Shown here: positions 34,621-43,535 of the stretch, one piece after another
How the letters are laid out: every line of letters begins with the position of its first letter
How positions within the stretch are numbered: position 1 is the first letter of the stretch
DNA from: Maribacter spongiicola
GTDB lineage: Bacteria > Bacteroidota > Bacteroidia > Flavobacteriales > Flavobacteriaceae
Reading direction: 5' to 3'
Assembly (NCBI RefSeq): GCF_004364165.1
Contig: NZ_SOAY01000015.1
Span: forward strand, 111,477-175,476
DNA: 64,000 bases
Notes under the pieces: generated by a model
Seen by the model: only the letters and a program-made list of their open reading frames with translations
Told to the model about the DNA's origin: nothing
The model's database searches: none
Made by a program: the position numbers and the translations under genes

Positions 34621-34645
34621 TCCGTTAGAAATAGCGGGCTTTTTT
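34621..34645 (+). terminator. hairpin with GAAA loop at the start of the tRNA-tuf transcript
   Basis: TCCGTTA-GAAA-TAGCGGG with G-U pairs, followed by C and six T. It starts about 4 nt after the -7 element, so it sits at the very 5' end of the tRNA transcript; it could also terminate read-through from hpf. Confidence 0.55.
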
Positions 34646-34669
34646 ATGACGATAAAAGTTGTAAAATAA

Positions 34670-34743
34670 GCCGATGTAGCTCAGCTGGCTAGAGCAGCTG
34701 ATTTGTAATCAGCAGGTCGTGGGTTCGAGTCCCTCCATCGGCT
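34670..34743 (+). tRNA. tRNA-Thr (anticodon TGT)
   Basis: Acceptor GCCGATG/CATCGGC; anticodon loop TTTGTAA on stem CTGAT/ATCAG; T-loop GTTCGAGTC. No CCA is encoded. Confidence 0.95.
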
Positions 34744-34770
34744 CTTAAGTTCTTTAAAATATTAGTTTGA

Positions 34771-34852
<82 letters not shown>

Positions 34853-34899
34853 CAAAACTTTTATCTAAAGAAAATTATTGAAATATTGTAATGTTATAA

Positions 34900-34972
34900 G
34901 CGGGAGTAGCTCAGTTGGTAGAGCGTCAGCCTTCCAAGCTGAATGTCGCCGGTTCGAACCCGGTCTCCCGCT
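34900..34972 (+). tRNA. tRNA-Gly (anticodon TCC)
   Basis: Acceptor GCGGGAG/CTCCCGC; anticodon loop CTTCCAA on stem CAGC/GCTG; standard 73-nt cloverleaf. Confidence 0.95.
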
Positions 34973-34989
34973 CTATAAATTTGACAGTA

Positions 34990-35016
34990 ATGTCATTCCT
35001 GCGAAGGCAGGAATCT
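34990..35016. repeat. REP-like palindrome between tRNA-Gly and tRNA-Thr
   Basis: ATTCCTGC-GAAG-GCAGGAAT (34995-35014), a perfect 8-bp stem, preceded by ATGTC. This resembles the 'GTCATTCCTGCGAAGGCAGGAAT'-type REP found in many bacterial genomes. It lies inside the tRNA transcript. Confidence 0.7.
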
Positions 35017-35045
35017 GCCTTAAAAGGGTGGGTTCGACACTTTAC

Positions 35046-35117
35046 GCCGGTGTAGCTCAGGGGTAGAGCGTTTCCTTGGTAAGGAAGAGGTCACGAGTTC
35101 AATTCTCGTCATTGGCT
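35046..35117 (+). tRNA. tRNA-Thr (anticodon GGT)
   Basis: Acceptor GCCGGTG/CATTGGC with two G-U pairs; anticodon loop TTGGTAA on stem TTCC/GGAA. Second Thr tRNA of the cluster, 56 nt upstream of tuf. Confidence 0.94.
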
Positions 35118-35172
35118 CATTTAAGGTATAAATTTGTACACTAATATAAACTAAGAATAAAATTCATTAAAC

Positions 35173-36360
35173 ATGGCAAAGGAAACTTTCGATCGTTCCA
35201 AACCGCACTTAAATATAGGTACTATTGGACACGTGGATCACGGTAAAACTACATTAACTGCTGCTATTACAACTGTTTTGGCAAATGCAGGTCTTTCTGA
35301 AATGAGAAGTTTCGATTCTATCGATAACGCTCCTGAAGAAAAAGAAAGAGGTATTACTATTAACACTTCACACGTAGAGTACTCTACAGCTAATCGTCAT
35401 TACGCTCACGTTGACTGTCCTGGTCACGCGGATTACGTAAAGAACATGGTTACTGGTGCTGCTCAAATGGATGGTGCTATATTAGTTGTTGCTGCTACAG
35501 ATGGTCCTATGCCACAAACCCGTGAGCATATCCTTTTAGGTCGTCAGGTTGGTATTCCTAGAATGGTTGTATTCATGAATAAAGTGGATATGGTTGATGA
35601 TGAGGAGCTAATCGAGCTTGTTGAGATGGAAGTAAGAGAATTGCTTTCTTTCTATGAGTATGATGGTGATAATGGACCTGTAATCGCTGGTTCTGCATTA
35701 GGTGCATTGAACGGTGAGCAAAAATGGGTTGATACAGTAATGGAATTGATGGAAGCTGTTGATAGCTGGATCGAATTACCTCCAAGAGATGTTGATAAGC
35801 CTTTCTTGATGCCTGTTGAAGACGTATTTACAATTACTGGTCGTGGTACTGTTGCAACTGGTCGTATAGAAACTGGTATTGCTAACACTGGTGATCCTGT
35901 TGAGATTATTGGTATGGGTGCTGTAAAATTAACTTCTACTGTTACTGGAGTTGAGATGTTCCGTAAGATTTTAGATAGAGGTGAAGCTGGAGATAACGTA
36001 GGTATCTTGTTAAGAGGTATAGAAAAATCTCAAATTAGCCGTGGAATGGTAATCTGTAAGCCAGGTTCTGTTAAGCCACATGCTAAATTTGAAGCTGAGG
36101 TTTACGTATTGAAAAAAGAAGAAGGTGGTCGTCACACACCATTTCATAATAACTATCGTCCACAGTTCTATGTAAGAACAACTGACGTAACAGGTAACAT
36201 TGCACTTCCTGCAGGAGTTGAAATGGTTATGCCTGGTGATAACCTTACAATTACGGTAGAGCTTATTCAGCCTATTGCTTTGAGTATCGGTCTACGTTTC
36301 GCTATCCGTGAAGGTGGTAGAACAGTAGGTGCTGGTCAGGTAACTAAGATTATAGATTAA
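35173..36360 (+). CDS. tuf: elongation factor Tu
   Basis: The 395-aa GTPase delivers aminoacyl-tRNA to the ribosome. Visible are G1 'GHVDHGKT' (residues 19-26), the switch region '[12 protein letters not shown]', G3 'DCPGHADY', G4 'NKVD' and the domain 2-3 sequences '[14 protein letters not shown]' and '[24 protein letters not shown]'. Length and sequence are typical. It lies in the tRNA-tuf-tRNA-secE order common in bacteria and is followed by a hairpin. Confidence 0.98.
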   Translation: MAKETFDRSKPHLNIGTIGHVDHGKTTLTAAITTVLANAGLSEMRSFDSIDNAPEEKERGITINTSHVEYSTANRHYAHVDCPGHADYVKNMVTGAAQMDGAILVVAATDGPMPQTREHILLGRQVGIPRMVVFMNKVDMVDDEELIELVEMEVRELLSFYEYDGDNGPVIAGSALGALNGEQKWVDTVMELMEAVDSWIELPPRDVDKPFLMPVEDVFTITGRGTVATGRIETGIANTGDPVEIIGMGAVKLTSTVTGVEMFRKILDRGEAGDNVGILLRGIEKSQISRGMVICKPGSVKPHAKFEAEVYVLKKEEGGRHTPFHNNYRPQFYVRTTDVTGNIALPAGVEMVMPGDNLTITVELIQPIALSIGLRFAIREGGRTVGAGQVTKIID

Positions 36361-36390
36361 TTTTAGTCTAAATAGAGTATTGTGTATAAG

Positions 36391-36417
36391 GGTGTCCTGC
36401 TCAAGCGGGACACCTTT
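36391..36417 (+). terminator. hairpin after tuf
   Basis: GGTGTCCTGC (36391-36400) pairs with GCGGGACACC (36405-36414), 10 bp with one G-U pair, loop TCAA, but only three T follow. It may be a weak terminator or an RNA-processing hairpin before tRNA-Trp. Confidence 0.6.
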
Positions 36418-36458
36418 ACATGCAAATAATAGAATAGGTGATTAGTTTCATCGTTCAT

Positions 36459-36531
36459 ACGGGTGTAGCTCAGTTGGTAGAGCACTGGTCTCCAAAACCA
36501 GGTGTCGGGAGTTCGAGTCTCTCCTCCCGTG
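36459..36531 (+). tRNA. tRNA-Trp (anticodon CCA)
   Basis: Acceptor ACGGGTG/CTCCCGT (one T-T mismatch); anticodon loop CTCCAAA on stem CTGGT/ACCAG. Located between tuf and secE as in most bacteria. Confidence 0.95.
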
Positions 36532-36588
36532 CAGCAATAAAGTTTGGGTGAGATATCCTATTTGTTGAAATTGTAAAACAGAATTTAA

Positions 36589-36777
36589 ATGTTCACATAT
36601 ATAAAAGAATCCGTTGAAGAGTTAAGGAATAGTGTTACTCTTCCATCACGTGCAGAATCATCAAACTTGATGGTTATTGTAGCTGTGTTTTCTATCCTTT
36701 TTGCTTTAGCTACTTGGGGTGTAGATACGGTCTTTAGTAAAGTGATTAAATCTTATTTCAACTACGTTTTAAACTAA
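36589..36777 (+). CDS. secE: preprotein translocase subunit SecE
   Basis: The 62-aa protein has a short amphipathic N-terminus ('YIKESVEELRNSVTLPSRAES') and a single transmembrane helix ('LMVIVAVFSILFALATWGVDTVF'), the minimal SecE that clamps SecY. It is followed 8 nt later by nusG, a near-universal pairing. Confidence 0.95.
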   Translation: MFTYIKESVEELRNSVTLPSRAESSNLMVIVAVFSILFALATWGVDTVFSKVIKSYFNYVLN

Positions 36778-36785
36778 ATAGGACT

Positions 36786-37337
36786 ATGTCAGAAGTATTG
36801 GAAAAAAAATGGTACGTTGTAAGAGCTGTTAGTGGTCAAGAGAATAAAATCAAAGGATACATTGAGAGTGAAGTAGAGCGTCATGGTTTCTCTGACTATT
36901 TAGAAGATGTTCTTGTTCCTACCGAGAAAGTTGTGCAGATCAGAAATGGAAAGAAGATAAATAAAGAAAGAGTTTATTTTCCTGGATATATTATGGTAAA
37001 AGCCAATTTAGGTGGTGAAATGGTTCATATAATCAGATCTATAACAAATGTTATAGGGTTTTTAGGGGAGACTAAAGGAGGTGATCCTGTTCCGTTAAGA
37101 AGAAATGAAGTAAACAGAATGCTTGGTAAGGTAGATGAGCTAGCTGTGAATACAGATAGTGTAGCTATTCCATTTGTGTTCGGTGAAACAGTAAAAGTAA
37201 TTGACGGTCCTTTTAATGGCTTCAATGGTACTGTTGAGAAGATAAATGAAGAGAAACGTAAGCTTGAGGTTATGGTGAAAATTTTCGGTAGAAAAACACC
37301 ATTAGAGCTTAGCTATATGCAAGTAGAGAAAGTATAA
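36786..37337 (+). CDS. nusG: transcription termination/antitermination factor NusG
   Basis: The 183-aa protein has an N-terminal NGN domain ('KKWYVVRAVSGQENKIKGYIE', 'PGYIMVKANLGGEMVHIIRSI') that binds RNA polymerase and a C-terminal KOW domain ('GETVKVIDGPFNGFNGTVEKINEE') that contacts Rho or the ribosome. Normal length. Confidence 0.97.
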   Translation: MSEVLEKKWYVVRAVSGQENKIKGYIESEVERHGFSDYLEDVLVPTEKVVQIRNGKKINKERVYFPGYIMVKANLGGEMVHIIRSITNVIGFLGETKGGDPVPLRRNEVNRMLGKVDELAVNTDSVAIPFVFGETVKVIDGPFNGFNGTVEKINEEKRKLEVMVKIFGRKTPLELSYMQVEKV

Positions 37338-37369
37338 GTATTAATATAAGTGTTACATACATATAATTA

Positions 37370-37399
37370 AAGTAGTGTTGCTTCCGAAAACACACTTTT
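37370..37399 (+). promoter_or_regulatory. hairpin in the rplK leader
   Basis: AAAGTAGTGTT (37370-37380) pairs with AACACACTTT (37390-37399) with one bulged A, 16 nt before the rplK start. Its position fits a ribosomal-protein autoregulatory or L1-binding leader, but no specific L1 motif was verified. Confidence 0.35.
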
Positions 37400-37415
37400 A
37401 ATTTAATTTTAAACA

Positions 37416-37853
37416 ATGGCAAAAGAAATAGGTAAAGTAGTTAAACTACAAGTTAAGGGAGGTGCAGCGAATCCATCGCCACCGGTTGGACCTGCCTTAG
37501 GAGCTGCTGGTGTTAACATTATGGAATTCTGTAAGCAGTTTAACGCTCGTACGCAGGATAAACCAGGTAAAGTATTACCAGTTGTTATCACAGTTTACAA
37601 AGACAAGTCTTTCGACTTCGTTGTAAAAACTCCACCGGCGGCAATTCAGTTATTGGAAGCGGCTAAGATTAAAAAAGGATCTGGCGAACCTAACAGAGTA
37701 AAATTAGGTAGTGTTACCTGGGACCAAATCAAGGCAATAGCCGAAGATAAAATGGTTGACCTTAACGCATTTACAGTAGAATCTGCTATGAGTATGATAG
37801 CGGGTACTGCACGTTCTATGGGTATGAAGGTAGCAGGAAAGAAACCTTTTTAA
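37416..37853 (+). CDS. rplK: 50S ribosomal protein L11
   Basis: The 145-aa protein has '[39 protein letters not shown]' and '[19 protein letters not shown]', the L11 N-terminal and RNA-binding C-terminal parts. It forms the GTPase-associated centre with 23S rRNA. First of the rplKAJL cluster, 18 nt before rplA. Confidence 0.98.
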   Translation: MAKEIGKVVKLQVKGGAANPSPPVGPALGAAGVNIMEFCKQFNARTQDKPGKVLPVVITVYKDKSFDFVVKTPPAAIQLLEAAKIKKGSGEPNRVKLGSVTWDQIKAIAEDKMVDLNAFTVESAMSMIAGTARSMGMKVAGKKPF

Positions 37854-37871
37854 AATCTTAAAAGTAATTAA

Positions 37872-38561
37872 ATGGCAAAGTTAACTAAGAAGCAAAAAGA
37901 AGCGCATTCTAAAATAGAGAAAGATAAATTATACTCTGTTTCTGAAGCTTCGGCTTTAATAAAAGAGATAACCAATACAAAATTTGACGCATCTGTAGAT
38001 TTAGCAGTTCGTTTGGGTGTAGATCCAAGAAAAGCTAATCAAATGGTACGTGGTGTAGTTACGCTACCTCATGGTACTGGTAAAGATGTTAAGGTTTTGG
38101 CTTTGGTAACACCAGACAAAGAAGCAGAGGCTCAAGAAGCAGGTGCTGATTATGTTGGGTTAGATGAGTATTTGGAAAAAATTAAAAACGGTTGGACAGA
38201 TGTTGATGTAATTATCACAATGCCAAGTGTAATGGGTAAACTAGGTCCCTTAGGTCGTGTTTTAGGACCAAGAGGTTTAATGCCTAATCCAAAAACAGGA
38301 ACTGTAACTATGGATGTGGCTAAGGCTGTAACTGAAGTTAAGGCAGGTAAGATAGATTTTAAAGTTGATAAAACAGGTATCGTACATGCTGCGATAGGCA
38401 AGGCTTCTTTTTCTGCTGATAAAATAGCGGATAATGCTAAGGAGTTGTTAGATACTTTGAATAAATTGAAGCCAACCGCGGCAAAAGGTGTTTACATGAA
38501 AACTATTTTCATGTCTAGTACAATGAGCCCTAGTTTGCAATTAGATCCAAAGTCAGTTTAA
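37872..38561 (+). CDS. rplA: 50S ribosomal protein L1
   Basis: The 229-aa protein shows '[24 protein letters not shown]', '[19 protein letters not shown]' and '[21 protein letters not shown]'. It forms the L1 stalk at the E site and in other bacteria represses rplKA translation. Confidence 0.98.
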   Translation: MAKLTKKQKEAHSKIEKDKLYSVSEASALIKEITNTKFDASVDLAVRLGVDPRKANQMVRGVVTLPHGTGKDVKVLALVTPDKEAEAQEAGADYVGLDEYLEKIKNGWTDVDVIITMPSVMGKLGPLGRVLGPRGLMPNPKTGTVTMDVAKAVTEVKAGKIDFKVDKTGIVHAAIGKASFSADKIADNAKELLDTLNKLKPTAAKGVYMKTIFMSSTMSPSLQLDPKSV

Positions 38562-38586
38562 CGGCTGGTAGTTAAAAATTAAAAGT

Positions 38587-39102
38587 ATGACAAGAGAAGA
38601 AAAAGCAAACGTTATAAAAGATTTGACTACGCAGTTGGCAGATAGCACCACAATTTATGTGGCTGATATTTCAGGTTTAGATGCAGGTACAACTTCTGAT
38701 TTAAGAAGAGCTTGCTTTAAAGCTAACATTAGACTAGCTGTAGTTAAGAATACTTTGCTTGCAAAAGCAATGGAGGCTTCAGACAAAGAATTTGGTGAAT
38801 TACCAGAAACATTAAAAGGGAATACTTCTCTTATGTTTTCTGATGTTGCCAATGCCCCTGCAAAACTAATAAAGAATTTTAGAAAGAAATCTAAAAAGCC
38901 TTTATTGAAAGGAGCTTTTGTAGAAGAAGCAATTTACATAGGTGATGAAAACTTGGATGCTTTAGTTAGCATTAAGTCTAAAGAAGAAATGATTGGCGAA
39001 ATTATTGGATTGTTACAATCTCCAGCCAAAAATGTTATTTCAGGACTTAAATCTGGTGGTGGTAAACTTGCTGGAATCCTTAAAACATTATCTGAAAGAT
39101 AA
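38587..39102 (+). CDS. rplJ: 50S ribosomal protein L10
   Basis: The 171-aa protein has 'MTREEKANVIKDLTTQLADSTTIYVADISGLDA', 'LRRACFKANIRLAVVKNTLL' and a C-terminal helix that binds L7/L12 dimers ('LLQSPAKNVISGLKSGGGKLAGILKTLSER'). Length is normal; 25 nt after rplA. Confidence 0.97.
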   Translation: MTREEKANVIKDLTTQLADSTTIYVADISGLDAGTTSDLRRACFKANIRLAVVKNTLLAKAMEASDKEFGELPETLKGNTSLMFSDVANAPAKLIKNFRKKSKKPLLKGAFVEEAIYIGDENLDALVSIKSKEEMIGEIIGLLQSPAKNVISGLKSGGGKLAGILKTLSER

Positions 39103-39153
39103 GAACGCACAATTAACTAAGTATATTTTAAAAATTTTATTAAACGATAGAAA

Positions 39154-39531
39154 ATGGCAGATTTAAAAGATTTCGCAGAGCAATTGGTTAACCTTACGGT
39201 AAAAGAAGTAAACGAGTTAGCTACTATATTAAAAGATGAATACGGTATCGAGCCTGCAGCAGCAGCAGTAGCAGTAGCAGCAGCTGGTGGTGGAGATGCT
39301 GGTGAAGCAGCAGAAGAGAAAACTGAATTCGATGTAATATTAAAAGCAGCAGGTGCTTCTAAATTAGCAGTTGTTAAATTGGTTAAAGAATTAACTGGTT
39401 TAGGTTTGAAAGATGCGAAAGATATCGTTGATAGCGCACCAAAAGCAATTAAAGAAGGTGTTTCTAAGGACGAAGCTGAAGGTATCAAAAAATCATTGGA
39501 AGAAGCTGGAGCAGAAGTTGAGCTTAAATAA
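39154..39531 (+). CDS. rplL: 50S ribosomal protein L7/L12
   Basis: The 125-aa stalk protein has an N-terminal dimerisation domain ('[29 protein letters not shown]'), an alanine-rich hinge (about residues 38-55) and the factor-binding C-terminal domain ('[36 protein letters not shown]'). A strong hairpin follows before rpoB. Confidence 0.98.
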   Translation: MADLKDFAEQLVNLTVKEVNELATILKDEYGIEPAAAAVAVAAAGGGDAGEAAEEKTEFDVILKAAGASKLAVVKLVKELTGLGLKDAKDIVDSAPKAIKEGVSKDEAEGIKKSLEEAGAEVELK

Positions 39532-39553
39532 TAGCAACAACCATATTATTTTT

Positions 39554-39597
39554 GGTTTAGGTCTTCTCGCTTTTTGCGGTTAGACCTAAGCCTTTTT
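39554..39597 (+). terminator. attenuator-like hairpin between rplL and rpoB
   Basis: GGTTTAGGTCT (39554-39564) pairs with AGACCTAAGCC (39582-39592), 11 bp with one G-U pair, followed by five T. Partial termination here would set the ratio of L7/L12 to RNA polymerase, as known for the same junction in E. coli. Confidence 0.7.
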
Positions 39598-39663
39598 ATA
39601 GAATTAGGTATATTAAGAGGTATACTACTCATTTAGTACTCACGATCAAAACACTGTCCGTAG

Positions 39664-42600
39664 ATGTTCACAAATAATACTGAAAGAATAAGCTTCGCTT
39701 CCGCAAGAAACACACCGGATTACCCGGATTTCTTGGATATTCAGATTAAATCTTTCCAAGACTTTTTTCAACTAGAGACTAAGTCAGATGAAAGAGGTAA
39801 CGAAGGTCTTTATAACACCTTCATGGAAAACTTTCCGATCACTGATACAAGAAATCAGTTTGTATTGGAATTTTTAGATTATTTCATAGATCCACCAAGA
39901 TATTCTATTCAAGAATGTATCGAACGTGGTCTTACTTACAGCGTTCCTTTAAAAGCACGTTTAAAGTTATATTGTACTGATCCTGAACATGAGGATTTTG
40001 AGACAATCGTACAAGATGTGTATTTAGGTACGATTCCTTACATGACTCCAAGTGGTACTTTTGTTATCAATGGAGCAGAAAGAGTTGTTGTTTCTCAGTT
40101 ACACCGTTCTCCTGGTGTGTTCTTTGGACAGTCATTCCATGCAAATGGAACAAAATTATATTCTGCAAGGGTAATTCCTTTTAAAGGTTCTTGGATAGAA
40201 TTTGCTACCGATATTAATGGCGTTATGTATGCTTATATCGATAGAAAGAAAAAATTACCGGTGACAACATTGTTCAGGGCTATTGGTTTTGAGCGTGATA
40301 AAGATATATTAGAAATTTTTGACCTTTCGGAAGAAGTGAAAGTTTCTAATGCCGGACTTAAAAAAGTGCTTGGTCGCAAACTAGCGGCTAGAGTTTTGAA
40401 CACTTGGCATGAAGATTTTGTTGATGAGGATACTGGTGAGGTAGTTTCTATTGAGCGTAATGAAATTGTTCTTGATCGAGATACAATTCTGGAAAAAGAG
40501 CACATTACCGAAATAATAGATGCTGATGTAAAGACTATTCTTTTACATAAAGAAAATAATGCGCAATCTGATTATGCCATTATTCATAATACACTTCAAA
40601 AAGATCCAACGAATTCTGAAAAAGAAGCCGTTGAGCATATTTACCGTCAATTACGTAATGCTGAGCCGCCAGATGAGGAGACAGCACGTGGTATTATTGA
40701 TAAATTATTCTTTTCTGATCAACGTTACAACTTAGGTGAAGTTGGTCGTTACAGAATGAACAAGAAATTACAGTTGGATATTGGAATGGACAAACAAGTT
40801 TTGACCAAGGAAGATATCATAACTATTATAAAATATTTAATAGAGTTAATCAATTCTAAAGCAGAGATTGATGATATTGATCACCTTTCTAACCGTCGTG
40901 TACGTACTGTTGGTGAGCAATTATCTCAACAGTTTGGTGTAGGTTTAGCTCGTATGGCTAGAACTATTCGTGAACGTATGAACGTTCGTGATAATGAAGT
41001 ATTTACACCTATCGATTTAATTAATGCAAAGACATTGTCTTCTGTAATTAATTCTTTCTTTGGTACGAATCAGTTATCTCAATTTATGGACCAAACGAAT
41101 CCATTAGCAGAGATTACTCACAAGAGAAGACTTTCGGCATTAGGTCCAGGTGGTTTATCTAGAGAACGTGCAGGTTTCGAAGTACGTGATGTTCACTATA
41201 CGCACTATGGTCGTTTATGTCCTATTGAAACTCCTGAAGGTCCGAACATTGGTTTGATATCTTCATTGTCTGTGTTTGCTAAAGTAAACCCAATGGGCTT
41301 CTTAGAAACACCATATAGAAAAGTAACAAATTCTGTTGTTGATTATAAGAACTTTACTTATTTAAGTGCAGAAGAAGAAGAAGGAATGAAAATTGCACAA
41401 GCAAACATTCCAATGAAAGAAGATGGTACTATTGATGCTGAAAAGGTTATTGCAAGAGAAGAAGGTGATTTTCCTGTTGTAGATCCGTCAGAAATTCAAT
41501 ATACCGATGTTGCACCTAATCAAATAGCTTCTATATCTGCATCTTTAATTCCATTTTTGGAACATGATGATGCGAACAGGGCTTTGATGGGATCTAACAT
41601 GATGCGTCAAGCTGTTCCTCTATTGAAGCCACAATCACCGATTGTTGGTACAGGTTTAGAGCGTCAAGTAGCATCAGATTCAAGAGTATTGATCAATGCA
41701 GAAGGTGATGGGGTTATTGAGTATGTAGATGCTCAAAAAGTAACTATCAAGTATGATAGAAGCGATGAAGAAAGATTAATCAGTTTTGAAGAAGATAGTA
41801 AGACCTATTTCCTTGTTAAGTTTAGAAAAACAAACCAAGGAACCAATATTAACCTAAAGCCAATTGTTCAAAAAGGTGATAGAGTTAAAAAGGGTCAAGT
41901 ACTTTGTGAAGGTTATGCAACTGAAAAAGGAGAATTAGCATTAGGTAGAAACCTTGTTGTGGCTTTTATGCCATGGAAAGGATACAACTTTGAGGATGCA
42001 ATCGTAATTTCTGAAAAAGTTGTTCGTGAAGATATCTTTACGTCTATACATGTTGATGAGTATTCTCTAGAAGTAAGAGATACCAAATTAGGAGCTGAAG
42101 AGCTTACACATGATATCCCTAACGTTTCTGAAGAGGCAACAAAAGACCTTGATGAAAATGGTATGATTAGAATTGGTGCCGAGGTAAAACCTGGCGATAT
42201 TTTAATAGGTAAGATTACTCCGAAAGGGGAATCTGATCCAACACCTGAAGAAAAATTATTACGTGCTATATTTGGTGACAAAGCTGGCGATGTAAAAGAT
42301 GCTTCATTAAAAGCTTCACCTTCATTAAGAGGTGTAGTAATAGATAAGAAGTTATTCTCTAGGTCTGTAAAAGATAAGAGAAAACGTTCAGAAGACAAAG
42401 AAGAACTTTCTAAGCTTGAATTGGAATACGAAGTAAAATTCCAAGAATTGAAAGATGTTCTTGTTGAAAAATTATTTACCATTGTAAATGGTAAAACTTC
42501 TCAGGGTGTTCTTAATGATTTAGGAGAAGAAGTATTACCTAAGGGTAAGAAGTATACAATGAAAATGTTAAATTCTGTAGATGATTTCGCTCACTTAGTT

Positions 42601-43473
42601 GGTGGAAGCTGGACTACAGATACTGATACAAACACATTAGTTGCTGATTTACTTCATAACTATAAAATTAAACTTAACGATTTACAAGGTAACTTAAGAA
42701 GAGATAAGTTTACAATATCTGTTGGTGATGAATTACCAGCTGGTATTATGAAATTAGCCAAAGTATATATAGCTAAAAAGCGTAAGCTAAAAGTTGGTGA
42801 TAAAATGGCAGGTAGACATGGTAACAAAGGTATTGTATCTAGAATAGTACGTCATGAAGATATGCCGTTCTTGGAAGATGGAACCCCTGTAGATATCGTT
42901 CTTAACCCGTTAGGTGTACCATCTCGTATGAACATTGGTCAAATCTATGAAACAGTACTAGGTTGGGCAGGTCTTAAGCTTGGTAGAAAGTATGCAACGC
43001 CAATTTTTGATGGTGCAACTTTAAATGAAATTAATGAGTATACCGATGAAGCAGGTATTCCAAGATTTGGACATACATATTTATTCGATGGTGGAACTGG
43101 ACAACGTTTTGATCAACCAGCAACAGTTGGTGTGATTTACATGTTGAAACTTGGACACATGGTAGATGATAAGATGCATGCTCGTTCTATAGGACCATAT
43201 TCATTAATAACACAACAACCTCTGGGTGGTAAAGCTCAATTTGGTGGTCAGCGTTTTGGTGAAATGGAAGTTTGGGCACTTGAAGCTTACGGTGCATCGG
43301 CAACCTTACGTGAGATTTTAACGGTAAAGTCTGATGATGTTATCGGAAGAGCTAAAACTTATGAATCAATTGTTAAAGGTGAAACAATGCCCGAGCCTGG
43401 TTTACCAGAATCTTTCAACGTTTTAATGCACGAACTTAAGGGATTAGGTTTGGATATTAGACTTGAGGAATAG
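39664..43473 (+). CDS. rpoB: DNA-directed RNA polymerase subunit beta
   Basis: The 1269-aa beta subunit contains the rifampicin-region sequence '[68 protein letters not shown]' in pieces typical of the family, '[25 protein letters not shown]', the active-site '[19 protein letters not shown]' and the C-terminal '[27 protein letters not shown]'. The rifampicin cluster looks wild type ([13 protein letters not shown]). Length is usual for Flavobacteriia. Confidence 0.98.
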   Translation: MFTNNTERISFASARNTPDYPDFLDIQIKSFQDFFQLETKSDERGNEGLYNTFMENFPITDTRNQFVLEFLDYFIDPPRYSIQECIERGLTYSVPLKARLKLYCTDPEHEDFETIVQDVYLGTIPYMTPSGTFVINGAERVVVSQLHRSPGVFFGQSFHANGTKLYSARVIPFKGSWIEFATDINGVMYAYIDRKKKLPVTTLFRAIGFERDKDILEIFDLSEEVKVSNAGLKKVLGRKLAARVLNTWHEDFVDEDTGEVVSIERNEIVLDRDTILEKEHITEIIDADVKTILLHKENNAQSDYAIIHNTLQKDPTNSEKEAVEHIYRQLRNAEPPDEETARGIIDKLFFSDQRYNLGEVGRYRMNKKLQLDIGMDKQVLTKEDIITIIKYLIELINSKAEIDDIDHLSNRRVRTVGEQLSQQFGVGLARMARTIRERMNVRDNEVFTPIDLINAKTLSSVINSFFGTNQLSQFMDQTNPLAEITHKRRLSALGPGGLSRERAGFEVRDVHYTHYGRLCPIETPEGPNIGLISSLSVFAKVNPMGFLETPYRKVTNSVVDYKNFTYLSAEEEEGMKIAQANIPMKEDGTIDAEKVIAREEGDFPVVDPSEIQYTDVAPNQIASISASLIPFLEHDDANRALMGSNMMRQAVPLLKPQSPIVGTGLERQVASDSRVLINAEGDGVIEYVDAQKVTIKYDRSDEERLISFEEDSKTYFLVKFRKTNQGTNINLKPIVQKGDRVKKGQVLCEGYATEKGELALGRNLVVAFMPWKGYNFEDAIVISEKVVREDIFTSIHVDEYSLEVRDTKLGAEELTHDIPNVSEEATKDLDENGMIRIGAEVKPGDILIGKITPKGESDPTPEEKLLRAIFGDKAGDVKDASLKASPSLRGVVIDKKLFSRSVKDKRKRSEDKEELSKLELEYEVKFQELKDVLVEKLFTIVNGKTSQGVLNDLGEEVLPKGKKYTMKMLNSVDDFAHLVGGSWTTDTDTNTLVADLLHNYKIKLNDLQGNLRRDKFTISVGDELPAGIMKLAKVYIAKKRKLKVGDKMAGRHGNKGIVSRIVRHEDMPFLEDGTPVDIVLNPLGVPSRMNIGQIYETVLGWAGLKLGRKYATPIFDGATLNEINEYTDEAGIPRFGHTYLFDGGTGQRFDQPATVGVIYMLKLGHMVDDKMHARSIGPYSLITQQPLGGKAQFGGQRFGEMEVWALEAYGASATLREILTVKSDDVIGRAKTYESIVKGETMPEPGLPESFNVLMHELKGLGLDIRLEE

Positions 43474-43535
43474 TTCAATATTTTTTATTGAAGACTATTA
43501 AGTAAAACAAATTAAAACATTATCAGCACGCTATT

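Noticed and set aside
41913..42482. 189-codon open frame antisense to rpoB
   Set aside because: Serine-rich shadow of a highly conserved gene; no start context or recognisable domain.
43474..43492. Small hairpin between rpoB and rpoC as a terminator
   Set aside because: TTCAATA/TATTGAA is a weak 7-bp AT stem without a T-tract; termination here would cut off rpoC.
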